43,514 bases of DNA, taken from an uncultured Bacteroidales bacterium (GTDB lineage: Bacteria > Bacteroidota > Bacteroidia > Bacteroidales > F082). The notes under the pieces are model-generated. The model was not told the origin of the DNA and did not search any database. It saw nothing but the letters and a program-made list of their open reading frames with translations. This document shows, piece by piece, positions 25,804 through 35,800 of this stretch. Location: positions 1 to 43,514 of the forward strand of contig ONJF01000019.1 in assembly GCA_900318085.1 (NCBI GenBank). Direction: 5' to 3'. Every line of letters starts with the position of its first letter. The stretch's first letter is position 1. Both the position numbers and the translations under genes were made by a program.

Positions 25804-28014
25804 ATGGATAAAGTAACAATCATAGACTACGACCGGATCTACAAGAACTTCATCGACGAGAAGTTCCTGCACGACGGTCACGACGAATACTACTACCGCA
25901 ACCAACAGGTCAAGAAGCATGAGGGCGGTTGGCGTCACCTGCGCTCCGACGAGATCGAGCGTCTGGTGAAAAACAGCAACTCAGCCACCAACTGGGACGA
26001 CATCTGGGTCACCGACGAGTTCGACACCAATATGATTCGCAACAACCATTTCTTTGGTATGGTGCGTATCGGTCGCGTGTGCAATAAAGTGTTGCAATAC
26101 CACGACCTGCGTGTGCCCATCGGCATCACCGACAGCAGCATCATCTCGTGCGACATCGGCGACGACGTGGCCATCCACGACGTGCATTACATGGCCAACT
26201 ACATCATCGGCGACCGCGCCATTCTCTTTAATATCCAGGAGATTTCGACCACCGACCACTCCAAGTTCGGCAACGGCACCATCAAGGAAGGCGAGCCCGA
26301 GGACGTGCGCGTGTGGCTCGAGGTGATGAACGAGATCGGCACCCGTCGCATCCTGCCCTTCGACGGCATGATCACGGCCGATGCCTACCTCTGGGCCAAA
26401 TACACCGACGACACCAAGCTGCAGGAACGCCTCAAGGAGATCACCCAGGCCAGCGTCGACTTCCACCGCGGCTACTACGGCACCGTGGGCGAGTCGTGCG
26501 TCATCAAGAACTGCTGGATCCTCAAAGACGCCAAAATCGGTCCTTATTGTTATATCAAGGGCGCCAGCAAGCTGAAAAACATCACTATCAATTCGTCGGA
26601 AGAAGAGCCTTCGCAAATCGGCGAGGGCGTCATCCTCGTCAACGGCATCACGGGCTACGGCTGCCGCATTTTCTATTCGGTGACGGCCACCCGCTTCGTG
26701 CTGGGCGACAACTGCAACCTGAAATACGGCGCCCGCCTCATCAACTCGGTGCTGGGCGACAACTCCACCATCTCGTGCTGCGAGGTGCTCAACAACCTCA
26801 TCTTCCCCTCGCACGAGCAGCATCACAACAACTCCTTCCTCATCTCGGCTTGCGTCATGGGACAGAGCAACATGGCCGCCGGCGCCACCATGGGTTCCAA
26901 CCACAACAGCCGCGCCACCGACGGCGAGATTGTGGCCTCGCGCGGCTTCTGGCCGGGCCTCTGCTCCAGCGTGAAACACTCGTCGAAGTTCGCCAGCTTC
27001 ACCCTGCTCAGCAAGGCCGACTACCCCAGCGAACTTAACATCATGCTGCCGTTCTGCCTGGTCAACAACAACACAACCAACAACGAGTTGGAGGTCATGC
27101 CCGCCTACTGGTGGATGTACAACATGTACGCCATCGCCCGCAACACCTCGAAATACCAGAAACGCGACAAGCGCAAGCGCAAGATCCAGAACATCGAGTT
27201 CGAGACCCTCGCCCCCGACACCGTGGAGGAGATTATCGAAGGCCGCAAGCTCCTGGAGGTATGGGTCGCCAAGGCCTATCTCCGCAAGAAAGGCGAGAAT
27301 CCCGACAAATATGAATACTACGACCTGCGCGAATGCGGCAAGAACCTGCTCGACAACGAGCCCTCAACGGTGAAATCACTGGAGGTCTTCGGCGAACACA
27401 TGGAGAAAGGCAAGCGTAAGGTGCGCATCCTCAAGCCTTTGGAGGCCTATCACGCCTATGGCGACATGATCACCTACTACGCCGTCAAGACTCTGATGCA
27501 TTACTTAGAGAACCATCCCGACATCGACATGGAGACCATCGTGAACCACATGCGTGGCAAACGCCTCCGCAAATGGATCAACCTTGGCGGTCAGACCATG
27601 CCCGAAGAGGACGTCGAACAACTGCGTGCCGACATCCGTGAGGGTAAACTCAATACTTGGAATGAGATCCATCGCCGCTACGACGAGCTGTGGGACAATT
27701 ACCAGCTGGAGAAGCTGCGTCACGCCTATTTCTCGCTAATGTTCCTCTACAAGGACGAGACCGACGTGCTCACCAAGGAGATGTGGCACGAGAACCTCGA
27801 CAAGGCCATCTGCATACAGCATTTCATCTGCGACCAGGTGTACGAGAGCCGCAAGAAAGACTACGACAACGAATTCCGCAACGCCACCTTCCGCAACGAA
27901 GCCGAGAAACTGGCTGTAGTCGGCAAGATCGACGAGGTATCGTTCGTCAAGCAGATCCGTCAGGAGACGGAGGATTTCATTGCATTAATCCAAAAATACA
28001 GAAACACCCATTAA
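25804..28014 (+). CDS. DUF4954-type protein with left-handed beta-helix
   Basis: A 736-aa protein found, as far as I know, mainly in Bacteroidota and labelled DUF4954. Residues about 95-145 and 225-375 show hexapeptide-like turns (IISCDIGDDVAIHDVHY, CVIKNCWILKDAKIGPYC, LGDNCNLKYGARLINSVLGD), the pattern of left-handed beta-helix acyl- and nucleotidyltransferase-like proteins. A conserved-looking GATMGSNHNSRATDGEI stretch may be a ligand site. The C-terminal ~250 residues are helical. Position between rfbB and nagB suggests a role in sugar-phosphate or nucleotide-sugar metabolism, but the reaction is unknown. ATG 25804 is the first in-frame start. Confidence 0.75.
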   Translation: MDKVTIIDYDRIYKNFIDEKFLHDGHDEYYYRNQQVKKHEGGWRHLRSDEIERLVKNSNSATNWDDIWVTDEFDTNMIRNNHFFGMVRIGRVCNKVLQYHDLRVPIGITDSSIISCDIGDDVAIHDVHYMANYIIGDRAILFNIQEISTTDHSKFGNGTIKEGEPEDVRVWLEVMNEIGTRRILPFDGMITADAYLWAKYTDDTKLQERLKEITQASVDFHRGYYGTVGESCVIKNCWILKDAKIGPYCYIKGASKLKNITINSSEEEPSQIGEGVILVNGITGYGCRIFYSVTATRFVLGDNCNLKYGARLINSVLGDNSTISCCEVLNNLIFPSHEQHHNNSFLISACVMGQSNMAAGATMGSNHNSRATDGEIVASRGFWPGLCSSVKHSSKFASFTLLSKADYPSELNIMLPFCLVNNNTTNNELEVMPAYWWMYNMYAIARNTSKYQKRDKRKRKIQNIEFETLAPDTVEEIIEGRKLLEVWVAKAYLRKKGENPDKYEYYDLRECGKNLLDNEPSTVKSLEVFGEHMEKGKRKVRILKPLEAYHAYGDMITYYAVKTLMHYLENHPDIDMETIVNHMRGKRLRKWINLGGQTMPEEDVEQLRADIREGKLNTWNEIHRRYDELWDNYQLEKLRHAYFSLMFLYKDETDVLTKEMWHENLDKAICIQHFICDQVYESRKKDYDNEFRNATFRNEAEKLAVVGKIDEVSFVKQIRQETEDFIALIQKYRNTH

Positions 28015-28016
28015 TG

Positions 28017-28056
28017 GGCTTCTGGCTTCTGGCCTCTGGCTTTTGGCCTCTGGCAG
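28017..28056. repeat. CTGGCTT heptamer array
   Basis: Degenerate 7-bp units (CTGGCTT, CTGGCCT, TTGGCCT) start immediately after the DUF4954 stop codon. Related arrays flank the small gene at 29127. Confidence 0.7.
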
Positions 28057-28071
28057 CCTCATTCCCAAGGC

Positions 28072-28156
28072 GTCATGGCGGACAAGGATCCGCCATCTCC
28101 TGAAATAGAAGGTTTGTCTTTGTATTCAGGAGATCGCGGATCGAGTCCGCGATGAC
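28072..28156. repeat. Head-to-head pair of REP-like palindromes before nagB
   Basis: Forward 28072-28101 (arms ATGGCGGA/TCCGCCAT) and reverse 28128-28156 (arms ATCGCGGA/TCCGCGAT). The stem base pair changes on both arms together. Confidence 0.8.
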
Positions 28157-28213
28157 GTATTGGGGAAAGCCACTGAACAACTGAACAACTAAACAACTAA
28201 AAACTATACAACC

Positions 28214-29005
28214 ATGAGAGTCATCATCGAAAAAAACTACGACGCCATGTCGCGTTGGGCCGCCAATCACATTGTTGAACGCATCAAGGCTTTCAAGCCG
28301 ACGGCCAAGAAACCTTTTATCCTCGGTCTGCCTACGGGCTCAACCCCTATCGGCACCTATAAGGAACTCGTGCGTCTCTACAAGAAGGGCGAGATCTCTT
28401 TCAAGAACGTGGTCACCTTCAACATGGACGAATACGTCCGCATCCCTGAGGACCACCCCGAGAGCTACCACAGCTTCATGTGGAACAACTTCTTCAAGCA
28501 CATCGACATCAAGAAGGAGAACGTCAACATCCTCAACGGCAACGCCGAAGACCTCGAGGCCGAGTGCGCCCGCTACGAGGAAAAGATCAAAAGCTACGGT
28601 GGCATCGACCTCTTCATGGGCGGCATCGGTCCCGACGGCCACATCGCCTTCAACGAGCCCGGCAGCAGCCTGACCTCGCGCACCCGCGTGAAGACCCTCA
28701 CCAGCGACACCATCATCGCCAACTCACGTTTCTTCGACAATGACATCAACAAAGTGCCGAAGACGGCATTGACCGTGGGTGTGGGTACCGTCATGGACAG
28801 CCGCGAGGTGATGATCCTGGCCAATGGTCACGGCAAGGCCCGCGCCCTGGCCCACGCCATCGAAGGTGGTGTCAGCCAGATGTGGACCGTCAGCGTGCTG
28901 CAGATGCATCCGAAGGGCATCATTGTCTGCGATGACGCCGCCTGCGATGAACTCAAATACGGCACGGTGAAGTACTTTAAGGACATTGAAAAGAATAATA
29001 TTTAA
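28214..29005 (+). CDS. nagB: Glucosamine-6-phosphate deaminase
   Basis: A 263-aa enzyme that converts GlcN-6-P to fructose-6-P and ammonia, linking amino-sugar use to glycolysis and balancing the hexosamine pool. LGLPTGSTP (phosphate binding) near residue 37, FNMDEYV (catalytic Asp/Glu) near 72 and [17 protein letters not shown] near 136 are all intact. Length is typical. It lies between the DUF4954 gene and a repeat-bracketed small ORF. Its presence fits a region handling GlcNAc-derived sugars. Confidence 0.96.
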   Translation: MRVIIEKNYDAMSRWAANHIVERIKAFKPTAKKPFILGLPTGSTPIGTYKELVRLYKKGEISFKNVVTFNMDEYVRIPEDHPESYHSFMWNNFFKHIDIKKENVNILNGNAEDLEAECARYEEKIKSYGGIDLFMGGIGPDGHIAFNEPGSSLTSRTRVKTLTSDTIIANSRFFDNDINKVPKTALTVGVGTVMDSREVMILANGHGKARALAHAIEGGVSQMWTVSVLQMHPKGIIVCDDAACDELKYGTVKYFKDIEKNNI

Positions 29006-29108
29006 TGGACTCTGGCTATTGGCTACTGGCCTCTGGCAACTTCAACAGGAGGGAAGGTCTTGATTTTCCAATAAAGCTGCCCGGGACCAATAGCCTTTAG
29101 CAACTGGT
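29006..29108. repeat. TGGC-heptamer module, left copy flanking a four-helix-bundle gene
   Basis: GACTCTGGCTATTGGCTACT and following units, then CAACTTCAACA, a short purine-rich part and an inverted partner (CCAATAGCC...). A diverged copy with the same order lies at 29488-29590 on the other side of the small gene. Confidence 0.7.
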
Positions 29109-29126
29109 AAACAAACACTAAAGACT

Positions 29127-29486
29127 ATGAGAAATTTCAAGAACTATGAAATTTGGATTGACTCTATAGAATTATCTGATGTAATTTATGATATTTGTGA
29201 GAGTTTTCCTCAAAAAGAGCTTTATCAACTAGCTAGTCAGATGGAAAGAGCCGTTGTTTCTATTCCTTCAAATATTGCCGAAGGAGCAGGCAGAAGGTCA
29301 GAAGCAGAGTTTGCCCATTTTCTTGATATTGCTTTAGGTTCTGCATACGAACTGGAAACACAACTCATCATAGCAAAAAGAAGAAAATACATTTCGAAAG
29401 AATTGTTTGAAACTACAGACGAAACCATTATGAGCCTACAAAAAAGAATAGGTTCGTTTATAGCTACAGTAATAGGAGAAAAATAA
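29127..29486 (+). CDS. Four-helix-bundle protein (23S rRNA intervening-sequence protein family)
   Basis: A 119-aa protein. The pattern F..YEIW..S..L, then FP..E.Y.L..Q..RA..SIPSNIAEGAGR, then EFAHFLDIALGSAYELETQL is diagnostic of the small four-helix-bundle family first seen as ORFs inside 23S rRNA intervening sequences. Function is unknown; members are often found singly among repeats. The gene is AT-rich compared with its neighbours and is bracketed by two copies of a TGGC-heptamer module (29006-29108 and 29488-29590), which suggests insertion as a cassette. ATG 29127 is supported by the family N-terminus. Confidence 0.88.
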   Translation: MRNFKNYEIWIDSIELSDVIYDICESFPQKELYQLASQMERAVVSIPSNIAEGAGRRSEAEFAHFLDIALGSAYELETQLIIAKRRKYISKELFETTDETIMSLQKRIGSFIATVIGEK

Positions 29487-29487
29487 T

Positions 29488-30571
<1,084 letters not shown>

Positions 30572-30603
30572 TTTGCCCTTTAGGTTCATCCTTCTTCTCG
30601 GCA

Positions 30604-30797
30604 GTCATAGCGGACTCGATCCGCTATCCCCTGCCCAACAAAGTCCCCTTCCCTTTCGGCGGTCATAGAAGACCTTATCCCCTTCCAATAGGTTCATCCT
30701 TCATCCCGGCAGTCATAGCGGACTCGATCCGCTATCCCCATCCTCAGCAGTACCATTCTATCAACAGGCAGTCACTGCGGACCTGATCCGCAGTCCT
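30604..30797. repeat. Four REP-like palindromes between the WlbA-like gene and the GIY-YIG gene
   Basis: Copies at 30604-30630 and 30712-30738 (both ATAGCGGA...TCCGCTAT), a degenerate copy at 30662-30690, and 30771-30797 with arms ACTGCGGA/TCCGCAGT. The last variant is shared with the inverted copies at 31168 and 31375. Confidence 0.75.
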
Positions 30798-30817
30798 CTC
30801 CAAAGCAGAACGCTTTT

Positions 30818-31195
30818 ATGTCAAAGCGCGGATACGTTTACATTCTAACCAACAACCACAATACAACTTTGTATATTGGTGTCACCAATGACCTGATGCG
30901 AAGGGTGGCAGAACACAGGCTTCACCTTAATAAAGGTTTTACTAATAAATACAAAACAGAGAAACTGGTTTATTATGAAGTCATAGAAGGATTCGATATA
31001 GCCATTCAGCGAGAAAAGCAATTGAAGAACTGGCATAGAGCATGGAAAGAAGCGTTGATTAATGACTTTAATCCCGAATGGAAGGACTTGACTGAAGACA
31101 TAGGGGTGGATGAAGCATTTATGCAATCAGTGAAAGAGTTTTATCAGAATAGGGATTCCGAGGAATCAGGAGACTGCGGATCGAGTCCGCAGTGA
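30818..31195 (+). CDS. GIY-YIG nuclease-domain protein
   Basis: A 125-aa protein. The GIY-YIG core is visible: GYVYILTNN near residues 5-13, LYIGVTNDLMRRVAEH near 18-33 with the conserved Arg, and a catalytic-type Glu in the QREKQLKNW helix near 64-72. It belongs to the small UvrC/YhbQ-like single-domain group whose function is poorly known. The last ~11 residues (EESGDCGSSPQ) and the stop codon are encoded by a REP-like palindrome (31168-31199), so the natural C-terminus has been replaced or extended by repeat DNA. The same palindrome variant stands inverted just upstream at 30771. AT-rich compared with the sugar genes. Confidence 0.85.
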   Translation: MSKRGYVYILTNNHNTTLYIGVTNDLMRRVAEHRLHLNKGFTNKYKTEKLVYYEVIEGFDIAIQREKQLKNWHRAWKEALINDFNPEWKDLTEDIGVDEAFMQSVKEFYQNRDSEESGDCGSSPQ

Positions 31196-31421
31196 CTCCA
31201 AAAGAATCAGGATGACATGAAAAGAAAGCGAATGACTTTCTCCCATTTCATAATGCCAGAACCGCCCCAACAATAGGCAGTCATAGCGGACTTGATCTGC
31301 TATCCCCTGCCCAACAGAACAACTTTCCATCTAGGCCATGGGAGGCCAAGGCATCATAATGGATTCCAGAAAATAGGAGACTGCGGATCGAGTCCGCAGT
31401 GACTCCAAAAGAATCAGGATG
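31168..31421. repeat. Two identical 47-bp palindrome-containing repeats plus a third palindrome, before ugd
   Basis: Bases 31168-31214 and 31375-31421 are identical over 47 bp (palindrome arms ACTGCGGA/TCCGCAGT plus downstream ACTCCAAAAGAATCAGGATG). Between them lies a forward copy at 31280-31306 (ATAGCGGA.../TCTGCTAT). This accounts for most of the 274-bp gap. Confidence 0.85.
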
Positions 31422-31469
31422 TCTTTAATAGAAAGCTAGTTTAACAATCAAATAGCAAACCAAGAAACC

Positions 31470-32768
31470 ATGAACATCGCAGTAGCAGGCACCGGCTACG
31501 TCGGCCTCAGCACCGCCACCCTCTTGGCACAACACAACCACGTCACCGCCGTCGACGTCATCCCCGAAAAGGTAGCCCTCATCAACCAGAAGAAGTCACC
31601 CATCCAGGACGAGTACATCGAGAAATACCTGGCCGAGAAAGAATTGGACCTCACCGCCACCCTCGATGGCGCTGCGGCCTATCGCGACGCCGAGTTTGTC
31701 GTCATCGCCGCCCCCACCAACTACGACCCGCAGAAGAACTTCTTCGACACGAGCCACGTGGAAGAGGTCATCGACCTGGTCCTTTCGGTCAACCCCGACG
31801 CGGTGATGGTCATCAAGAGCACCATCCCGGTGGGTTACACCCGTAGTCTCTACGTGAAGTATGCCGCCAAGGGCGTGAAGCAGTTCAACCTCTTGTTCTC
31901 ACCCGAGTTCCTCCGCGAGAGCAAGGCCCTCTACGACAACCTCTATCCCAGCCGTATCATCGTGGGCTACCCCAAGCCTATCGAAGGCTATGATGCGGAA
32001 AACGAGGCCATCCAACGCTTGGCTCGACCCGACCTGGAAGAGAAAGCCAAAGTCTTCGCCAGCCTCCTCGTCGAAGGAGCCATCAAGGAAGATGTCCCCG
32101 TGTTATTCATGGGCATGAAAGAAGCTGAGGCGGTGAAGCTCTTTGCCAACACCTACCTCGCCCTGCGTGTGAGCTACTTCAATGAGTTGGACACCTACGC
32201 CGAGGTCAAGGGTCTCGATACCCAGGCCATCATCGATGGTATCTGCCTTGACCCCCGCATCGGCTCACACTACAACAACCCGTCGTTTGGCTATGGAGGC
32301 TACTGTCTGCCCAAGGACACCAAGCAGCTCCTCGCCAACTACGAGGACGTGCCTGAGGACCTCATCCGCGCCATCGTGGAGAGCAACCGCACCCGTAAGG
32401 ACTTCATCGCCGACCAGGTGCTGAAGAAGGCGGGCTATTACGACTACTACGACCAAGGACAATACAATGCCGCCCAGGAACGCCATTGTGTCATCGGGGT
32501 CTACAGGCTGACGATGAAGTCGAACAGCGACAACTTCCGGCAGAGCAGCATCCAAGGCGTGATGAAACGCATCAAGGCCAAAGGCGCCGAGGTCATCATC
32601 TACGAGCCCACCCTGCCCGACGGCACGACCTTCTTCGGCAGCCTCGTCGTCAACGACTTGGCCGAGTTCAAGACCAGGAGCCAGGCCATCATCGCCAACA
32701 GATACGACAGCGTCCTCGATGATGTCAAGGAGAAGGTATATACGAGAGACATCTTTAGGAGAGACTAA
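31470..32768 (+). CDS. ugd: UDP-glucose 6-dehydrogenase
   Basis: A 432-aa NAD-dependent enzyme oxidising UDP-glucose to UDP-glucuronate. The N-terminal Rossmann start [20 protein letters not shown], the STIPVGYT segment near residue 115, SPEFLRE near 144, and the catalytic Cys in [13 protein letters not shown] near 276 are present. The C-terminal UDP-binding domain begins around residue 330 ([21 protein letters not shown]). Length and motifs match the short Ugd group; use of UDP-GlcNAc is less likely. It supplies uronic acid for the surface polymer. Confidence 0.93.
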   Translation: MNIAVAGTGYVGLSTATLLAQHNHVTAVDVIPEKVALINQKKSPIQDEYIEKYLAEKELDLTATLDGAAAYRDAEFVVIAAPTNYDPQKNFFDTSHVEEVIDLVLSVNPDAVMVIKSTIPVGYTRSLYVKYAAKGVKQFNLLFSPEFLRESKALYDNLYPSRIIVGYPKPIEGYDAENEAIQRLARPDLEEKAKVFASLLVEGAIKEDVPVLFMGMKEAEAVKLFANTYLALRVSYFNELDTYAEVKGLDTQAIIDGICLDPRIGSHYNNPSFGYGGYCLPKDTKQLLANYEDVPEDLIRAIVESNRTRKDFIADQVLKKAGYYDYYDQGQYNAAQERHCVIGVYRLTMKSNSDNFRQSSIQGVMKRIKAKGAEVIIYEPTLPDGTTFFGSLVVNDLAEFKTRSQAIIANRYDSVLDDVKEKVYTRDIFRRD

Positions 32769-32792
32769 GGGCACACAGAAGAATAATAATGT

Positions 32793-32870
32793 CACACAGA
32801 TCTCACAGATTACACAGATGGTATTGAGCCGTGGCTCAATACAATCAGTGAGATTAGTGAAATCTGTGTG
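32793..32870. repeat. CACAGAT 9-bp repeat with central hairpin, left of the GxxExxY gene
   Basis: Three 9-bp units (CACACAGAT, CTCACAGAT, TACACAGAT) lead into a perfect 10-bp hairpin GTATTGAGCC-GT-GGCTCAATAC (32821-32842), then inverted units ending ATCTGTGTG. The right-hand counterpart is at 33281-33353. Confidence 0.75.
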
Positions 32871-32904
32871 AGAAAAAAATAGTGCGACAAAATATCAATA
32901 CGAA

Positions 32905-33276
32905 ATGACCGACAACGAATTGACATACGAGATTAGGGGAGCAATCTTTGATGTATATAATACATTAGGCCCAGGTTTGTTGGAATCCGTGTATGAAGAG
33001 GCTTTGTCATTTGAGCTTCAGCAACGCGGCTTGGAGGTAGTTCGGCAGATGGAAGTCCCTATCATGTATAAAGGAAACGAACTTAAAGCCCCTTTACGTC
33101 TGGATATACTCGTTGAAAACCAAGTTATTGTCGAGTTAAAATCGGTTGAAGAGATGAAGCCCGTATTTGCCAAACAACTACTTACTTATCTTAAGCTTCT
33201 TAATAAGCATGTAGGTATTTTGGTAAATTTCAATACTAATGATTTAAGTGGTAGTATTAAACGGATTGTAAATTAA
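32905..33276 (+). CDS. GxxExxY family protein
   Basis: A 123-aa protein with the name-giving motif in LGPGLLESVYEEALSFEL (residues about 22-39), then a basic strand, LRLDILVENQVIVELKSVE (D...ExK, a PD-(D/E)XK-like arrangement) near 70-88, and a YLKLLNKHVGILVNF ending. The family is widespread in Bacteroidota and other phyla with no established function; the nuclease-like core is a family-level inference. AT-rich, and bracketed by two copies of a CACAGAT/TTGAGCC repeat element. Confidence 0.9.
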   Translation: MTDNELTYEIRGAIFDVYNTLGPGLLESVYEEALSFELQQRGLEVVRQMEVPIMYKGNELKAPLRLDILVENQVIVELKSVEEMKPVFAKQLLTYLKLLNKHVGILVNFNTNDLSGSIKRIVN

Positions 33277-33280
33277 CGAT

Positions 33281-33353
33281 CTACAGTGATCTACAGTATC
33301 CATTGAGCCGTAGGCTCAATAAATAATCTGTGGGATCTGTGTAATCTGTGTGA
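33281..33353. repeat. CACAGAT 9-bp repeat with central hairpin, right of the GxxExxY gene
   Basis: Degenerate ATCTACAGT units, hairpin ATTGAGCC-GTA-GGCTCAAT (33302-33320), then 9-bp units ending ATCTGT (33323-33353). The organisation matches 32793-32870. Confidence 0.75.
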
Positions 33354-33394
33354 AACAACAATCCGTTTTATATACAGATAACTCAGTGTGATTT

Positions 33395-34741
33395 ATGTTC
33401 AACAAAACCGACCCCACTTACTTCGACGGCCCATGGACCTTTGAGAAGACCGAACACGCCGTGCTCGGTCTCTGTAAGATTATCGACCGCTATGCCCCCA
33501 AGCTGACACTGGAGGACCTGCAGAACGACCCGCGCTGCGCCCGCATCCCCGACTTGAGTCTGGAGCGCGTCCAGGAGGTCATCGCCGACGTGGAGGCCAA
33601 GCTCTGGCGTGGCGCCAGGTTCTTCGAGAACGAGGTCATCTACCACACCGGCCCGCATCACGACGACATCATGCTCGGCATCATGCCCTTCATCAACCGC
33701 CAGCTGCGGACACCCACCAACCAGGTGCATTTCGCCATCATGACCTCGGGCTACCACTCCGTCACCGACGACTTCCTGCAACAGGCCCTGGAAGACACCC
33801 TGGACTACCTCCATCAAGGTCGCATCCAGATGGTGCTTTACCCCGACTTCTTCGAGCAGGGCTACCGCTTCAAGCAGGAGAAGGACATCCACCATTACCT
33901 CGACAACGTCGCCCGCCGCAACCCCGACGAGATGCGCCGTGGCTTCTGCCACCGCATCCTCCGCGACGCCGTGGGGCTGTGGGGGCTGAAGAGCGTCGCC
34001 GATGTCGAGGCACGCTTCACGGCGGAGATCGAAAACCTCAAGGCAGGCCAACCCAACAGCCATGAGATACAGAAGCTCAAAGGCGAGGTCCGAGAGTTCG
34101 AGGAAGAACTCGTCTGGGCCTATGCCGGCACCGCCTTGGACCATATCCATCATCTGAGGCTGGGGTTGTATGATCAAGGGTCCCTGAGCCCGTCGAAGGG
34201 CCCGGTTCATGACGATGACATCAACACTATCCTCAACCAACTCCGTACCATCAAGCCCACCGTCCTCACCGTCGCCATCGACTCGGAGGGACAGGGTCCC
34301 AACACGCACTACAAGGTGATGCAGAGCATCGCCGAGGCCGTCAGGCTGTGGGGCGAGGAAGAGGACCTCAGCCGGTTGCGGGTCTTCGGCTACCGCAACG
34401 TGTGGTCGACCTTCCATCCTGCCGAGGCCAACGTCTACGTGCCTGTGTCGCTCAACGCTTTCGCCGTGTTCGAGAAGGCTTTCAAGGACAGCTACCTGAC
34501 CCAATACAAGGCGGAGTTTCCCAACCCCGACTTCGACGGTCCCTTCAGCGAGCTGGCGGAGCAGATCTGGGTGAAGAACTACAAGGACGTGCAGTTCATC
34601 CTCGGGAAGGACTTCTTCTACGAGAACAATCACCCGCTCATCCGCGCCACCCATGGACTTATCTTCTTGAAGGAAATGGATGCGAAGGGATTTGTCGCCT
34701 TGGCGGAGGAGATGGCAAAAAGAATAGTAATTGATAATTGA
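33395..34741 (+). CDS. PIG-L-type deacetylase family protein with a repeat-derived insertion
   Basis: A 448-aa protein. The motif GPHHDDIMLG near residues 88-97 is the metal-binding (P/H)-H-x-D-D motif of PIG-L/LmbE deacetylases, followed by a TSGYHSVTDDF segment; similar domains occur fused to NagB-like deaminases in Bacteroides. The likely role is N-deacetylation or hydrolysis of an amino-sugar compound, consistent with nagB nearby, but the substrate is unknown. Residues about 262-270 (GSLSPSKGP) are encoded by a half-copy of the dispersed repeat at 17780. The C-terminus and stop codon fall in an AATTGAT-type repeat (RIVIDN), so the end may not be original. Confidence 0.75.
   Translation: MFNKTDPTYFDGPWTFEKTEHAVLGLCKIIDRYAPKLTLEDLQNDPRCARIPDLSLERVQEVIADVEAKLWRGARFFENEVIYHTGPHHDDIMLGIMPFINRQLRTPTNQVHFAIMTSGYHSVTDDFLQQALEDTLDYLHQGRIQMVLYPDFFEQGYRFKQEKDIHHYLDNVARRNPDEMRRGFCHRILRDAVGLWGLKSVADVEARFTAEIENLKAGQPNSHEIQKLKGEVREFEEELVWAYAGTALDHIHHLRLGLYDQGSLSPSKGPVHDDDINTILNQLRTIKPTVLTVAIDSEGQGPNTHYKVMQSIAEAVRLWGEEEDLSRLRVFGYRNVWSTFHPAEANVYVPVSLNAFAVFEKAFKDSYLTQYKAEFPNPDFDGPFSELAEQIWVKNYKDVQFILGKDFFYENNHPLIRATHGLIFLKEMDAKGFVALAEEMAKRIVIDN
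34178..34203. repeat. Half-copy of the GTCCCTGAGCC repeat inside the PIG-L gene
   Basis: Matches the left arm of the inverted repeat at 17780-17805 with one change (CCTGTCG to CCCGTCG). It lies in frame within the coding sequence, in the loop after LRLGLYDQ. Confidence 0.85.
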
Positions 34742-34760
34742 TAATTTAAAATTGATAATT
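34729..34760. repeat. TTGATAA heptamer array, left of the second four-helix-bundle gene
   Basis: Three TTGATAA-like units overlap the end of the PIG-L gene and abut the ATG at 34761. A mirrored array (AATTGTC units) lies at 35157-35190. Confidence 0.6.
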
Positions 34761-35108
34761 ATGAGTAATGCAATACAAGATAAAACTAGAGCTTTTGCAA
34801 TTAGAATCATCAATTGTTATAAATTCTTAACCGAAGAGAGACATGAATATGTCATGTCAAAGCAAGTGCTCCGCTGTGGTACTAGCATAGGAGCAAACAC
34901 GCGTGAAAGTAAAAATGCTCAATCACGAAATGATTTTCTTAGCAAACTTAGCATAGCATTAAAAGAAGCTGACGAGACCGACTATTGGCTCGACCTTCTT
35001 CACGCTACAGATTATATAGATGATGATATGTATGATTCTTTAGCAACCGATTGTGCTGAGATTATAAAGATACTTACCGCCATCATAAAAACCCTAAAAG
35101 GCGAATAA
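34761..35108 (+). CDS. Four-helix-bundle protein, second member
   Basis: A 115-aa protein. FAIRIINCYKFL near residue 12, VMSKQVLRCGTSIGANTRES near 32-51, and DFLSKLSIALKEADETDYWLDLL near 58-80 match the four-helix-bundle family related to the gene at 29127 but to a distinct subgroup. Function unknown. ATG 34761 (MSNAIQDK) is chosen; the frame is open upstream only through the AT-rich array. Low GC, like the other small ORFs in this region, and bracketed by TTGAYAA heptamer arrays in opposite orientation. Confidence 0.88.
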   Translation: MSNAIQDKTRAFAIRIINCYKFLTEERHEYVMSKQVLRCGTSIGANTRESKNAQSRNDFLSKLSIALKEADETDYWLDLLHATDYIDDDMYDSLATDCAEIIKILTAIIKTLKGE

Positions 35109-35156
35109 TCCTCAATTGGCTTCATCAAAAAACGGAGTCCTGATTTAATCAGCGAT

Positions 35157-35190
35157 CCAATTGTCAATTGTCAATTGTCAATTTTTAATT
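35157..35190. repeat. AATTGTC heptamer array, right of the second four-helix-bundle gene
   Basis: CAATTGT repeated at least three times, then TTTTTAATT, just before pnuC. On the other strand it reads TTGACAA, mirroring 34729-34760. Similar short arrays precede the genes at 40043 and 41734. Confidence 0.7.
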
Positions 35191-35197
35191 CTATATA

Positions 35198-35800
35198 ATG
35201 GAATTCCTCACCACCCACTGGCTCGACATCACCACCACGGCCCTTGGCCTCGCCTACATCCTCCTGGAATACAAGGCCAGCGTCTGGATGTGGGTCGTCG
35301 GCTTCGTCATGCAGAGCCTCGGCATCGTATTGTATTATCAGAAAGGCCTCTATGCCGACTGTGGCATGGAGTTCTACTACCTCGCCATGACGGTCTACGG
35401 CTTCGTCGCCTGGATGCGTCACAAGCAGAAGGCCAAGGACCTCCCCATCCGTCACATGCCGCTGAGGCTGGCCCTCGTCTGGGTCGGTGTCGCCGCCGCG
35501 GTATGGGCGGCCATCTATTTCCTGCTCAGCAGGTTCACCAACAGCAACGTCCCCGTCCTCGACGCCTTCACCACCGCCTTGAGCATCGTGGGCATCTGGG
35601 CCCTGGCGCGCAAGTACCTCGAGCAGTGGTTCGTCTGGATTGTCGTCGACGTGGTCACCTGCGGGCTCTATTTCTACAAGGACATCCCCTTCAAGGCCAG
35701 CCTTTACGGGGTTTATGTCATCATCGCGGTGTTTGGCTACTTCAAGTGGCGGAAGCTGATGGAGGAGGGGAATAAGGAAGTAAATCTAACGCAAATCTAA
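35198..35800 (+). CDS. pnuC: Nicotinamide mononucleotide/riboside transporter PnuC
   Basis: A 200-aa inner-membrane protein with about seven hydrophobic segments. The Trp- and Tyr-rich pattern VWMWVVGFVMQSLGIVLYY near residue 30, YLAMTVYGFVAW near 63 and the final IPFKASLYGVYVIIAVFGYFKWRK are characteristic of PnuC, which imports NAD precursors by facilitated diffusion coupled to phosphorylation. The last seven residues (EVNLTQI) come from the start of the AAATCTAACG repeat module (35776-35836). It does not fit the sugar theme, except that several neighbours use NAD. Confidence 0.92.
   Translation: MEFLTTHWLDITTTALGLAYILLEYKASVWMWVVGFVMQSLGIVLYYQKGLYADCGMEFYYLAMTVYGFVAWMRHKQKAKDLPIRHMPLRLALVWVGVAAAVWAAIYFLLSRFTNSNVPVLDAFTTALSIVGIWALARKYLEQWFVWIVVDVVTCGLYFYKDIPFKASLYGVYVIIAVFGYFKWRKLMEEGNKEVNLTQI

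Noticed and set aside
33383-34813. 476-codon open frame antisense to the PIG-L gene
   Set aside because: It is a codon-bias shadow with His/Val/Asp-rich low-complexity translation and no motif, while the plus strand has a clear family motif.
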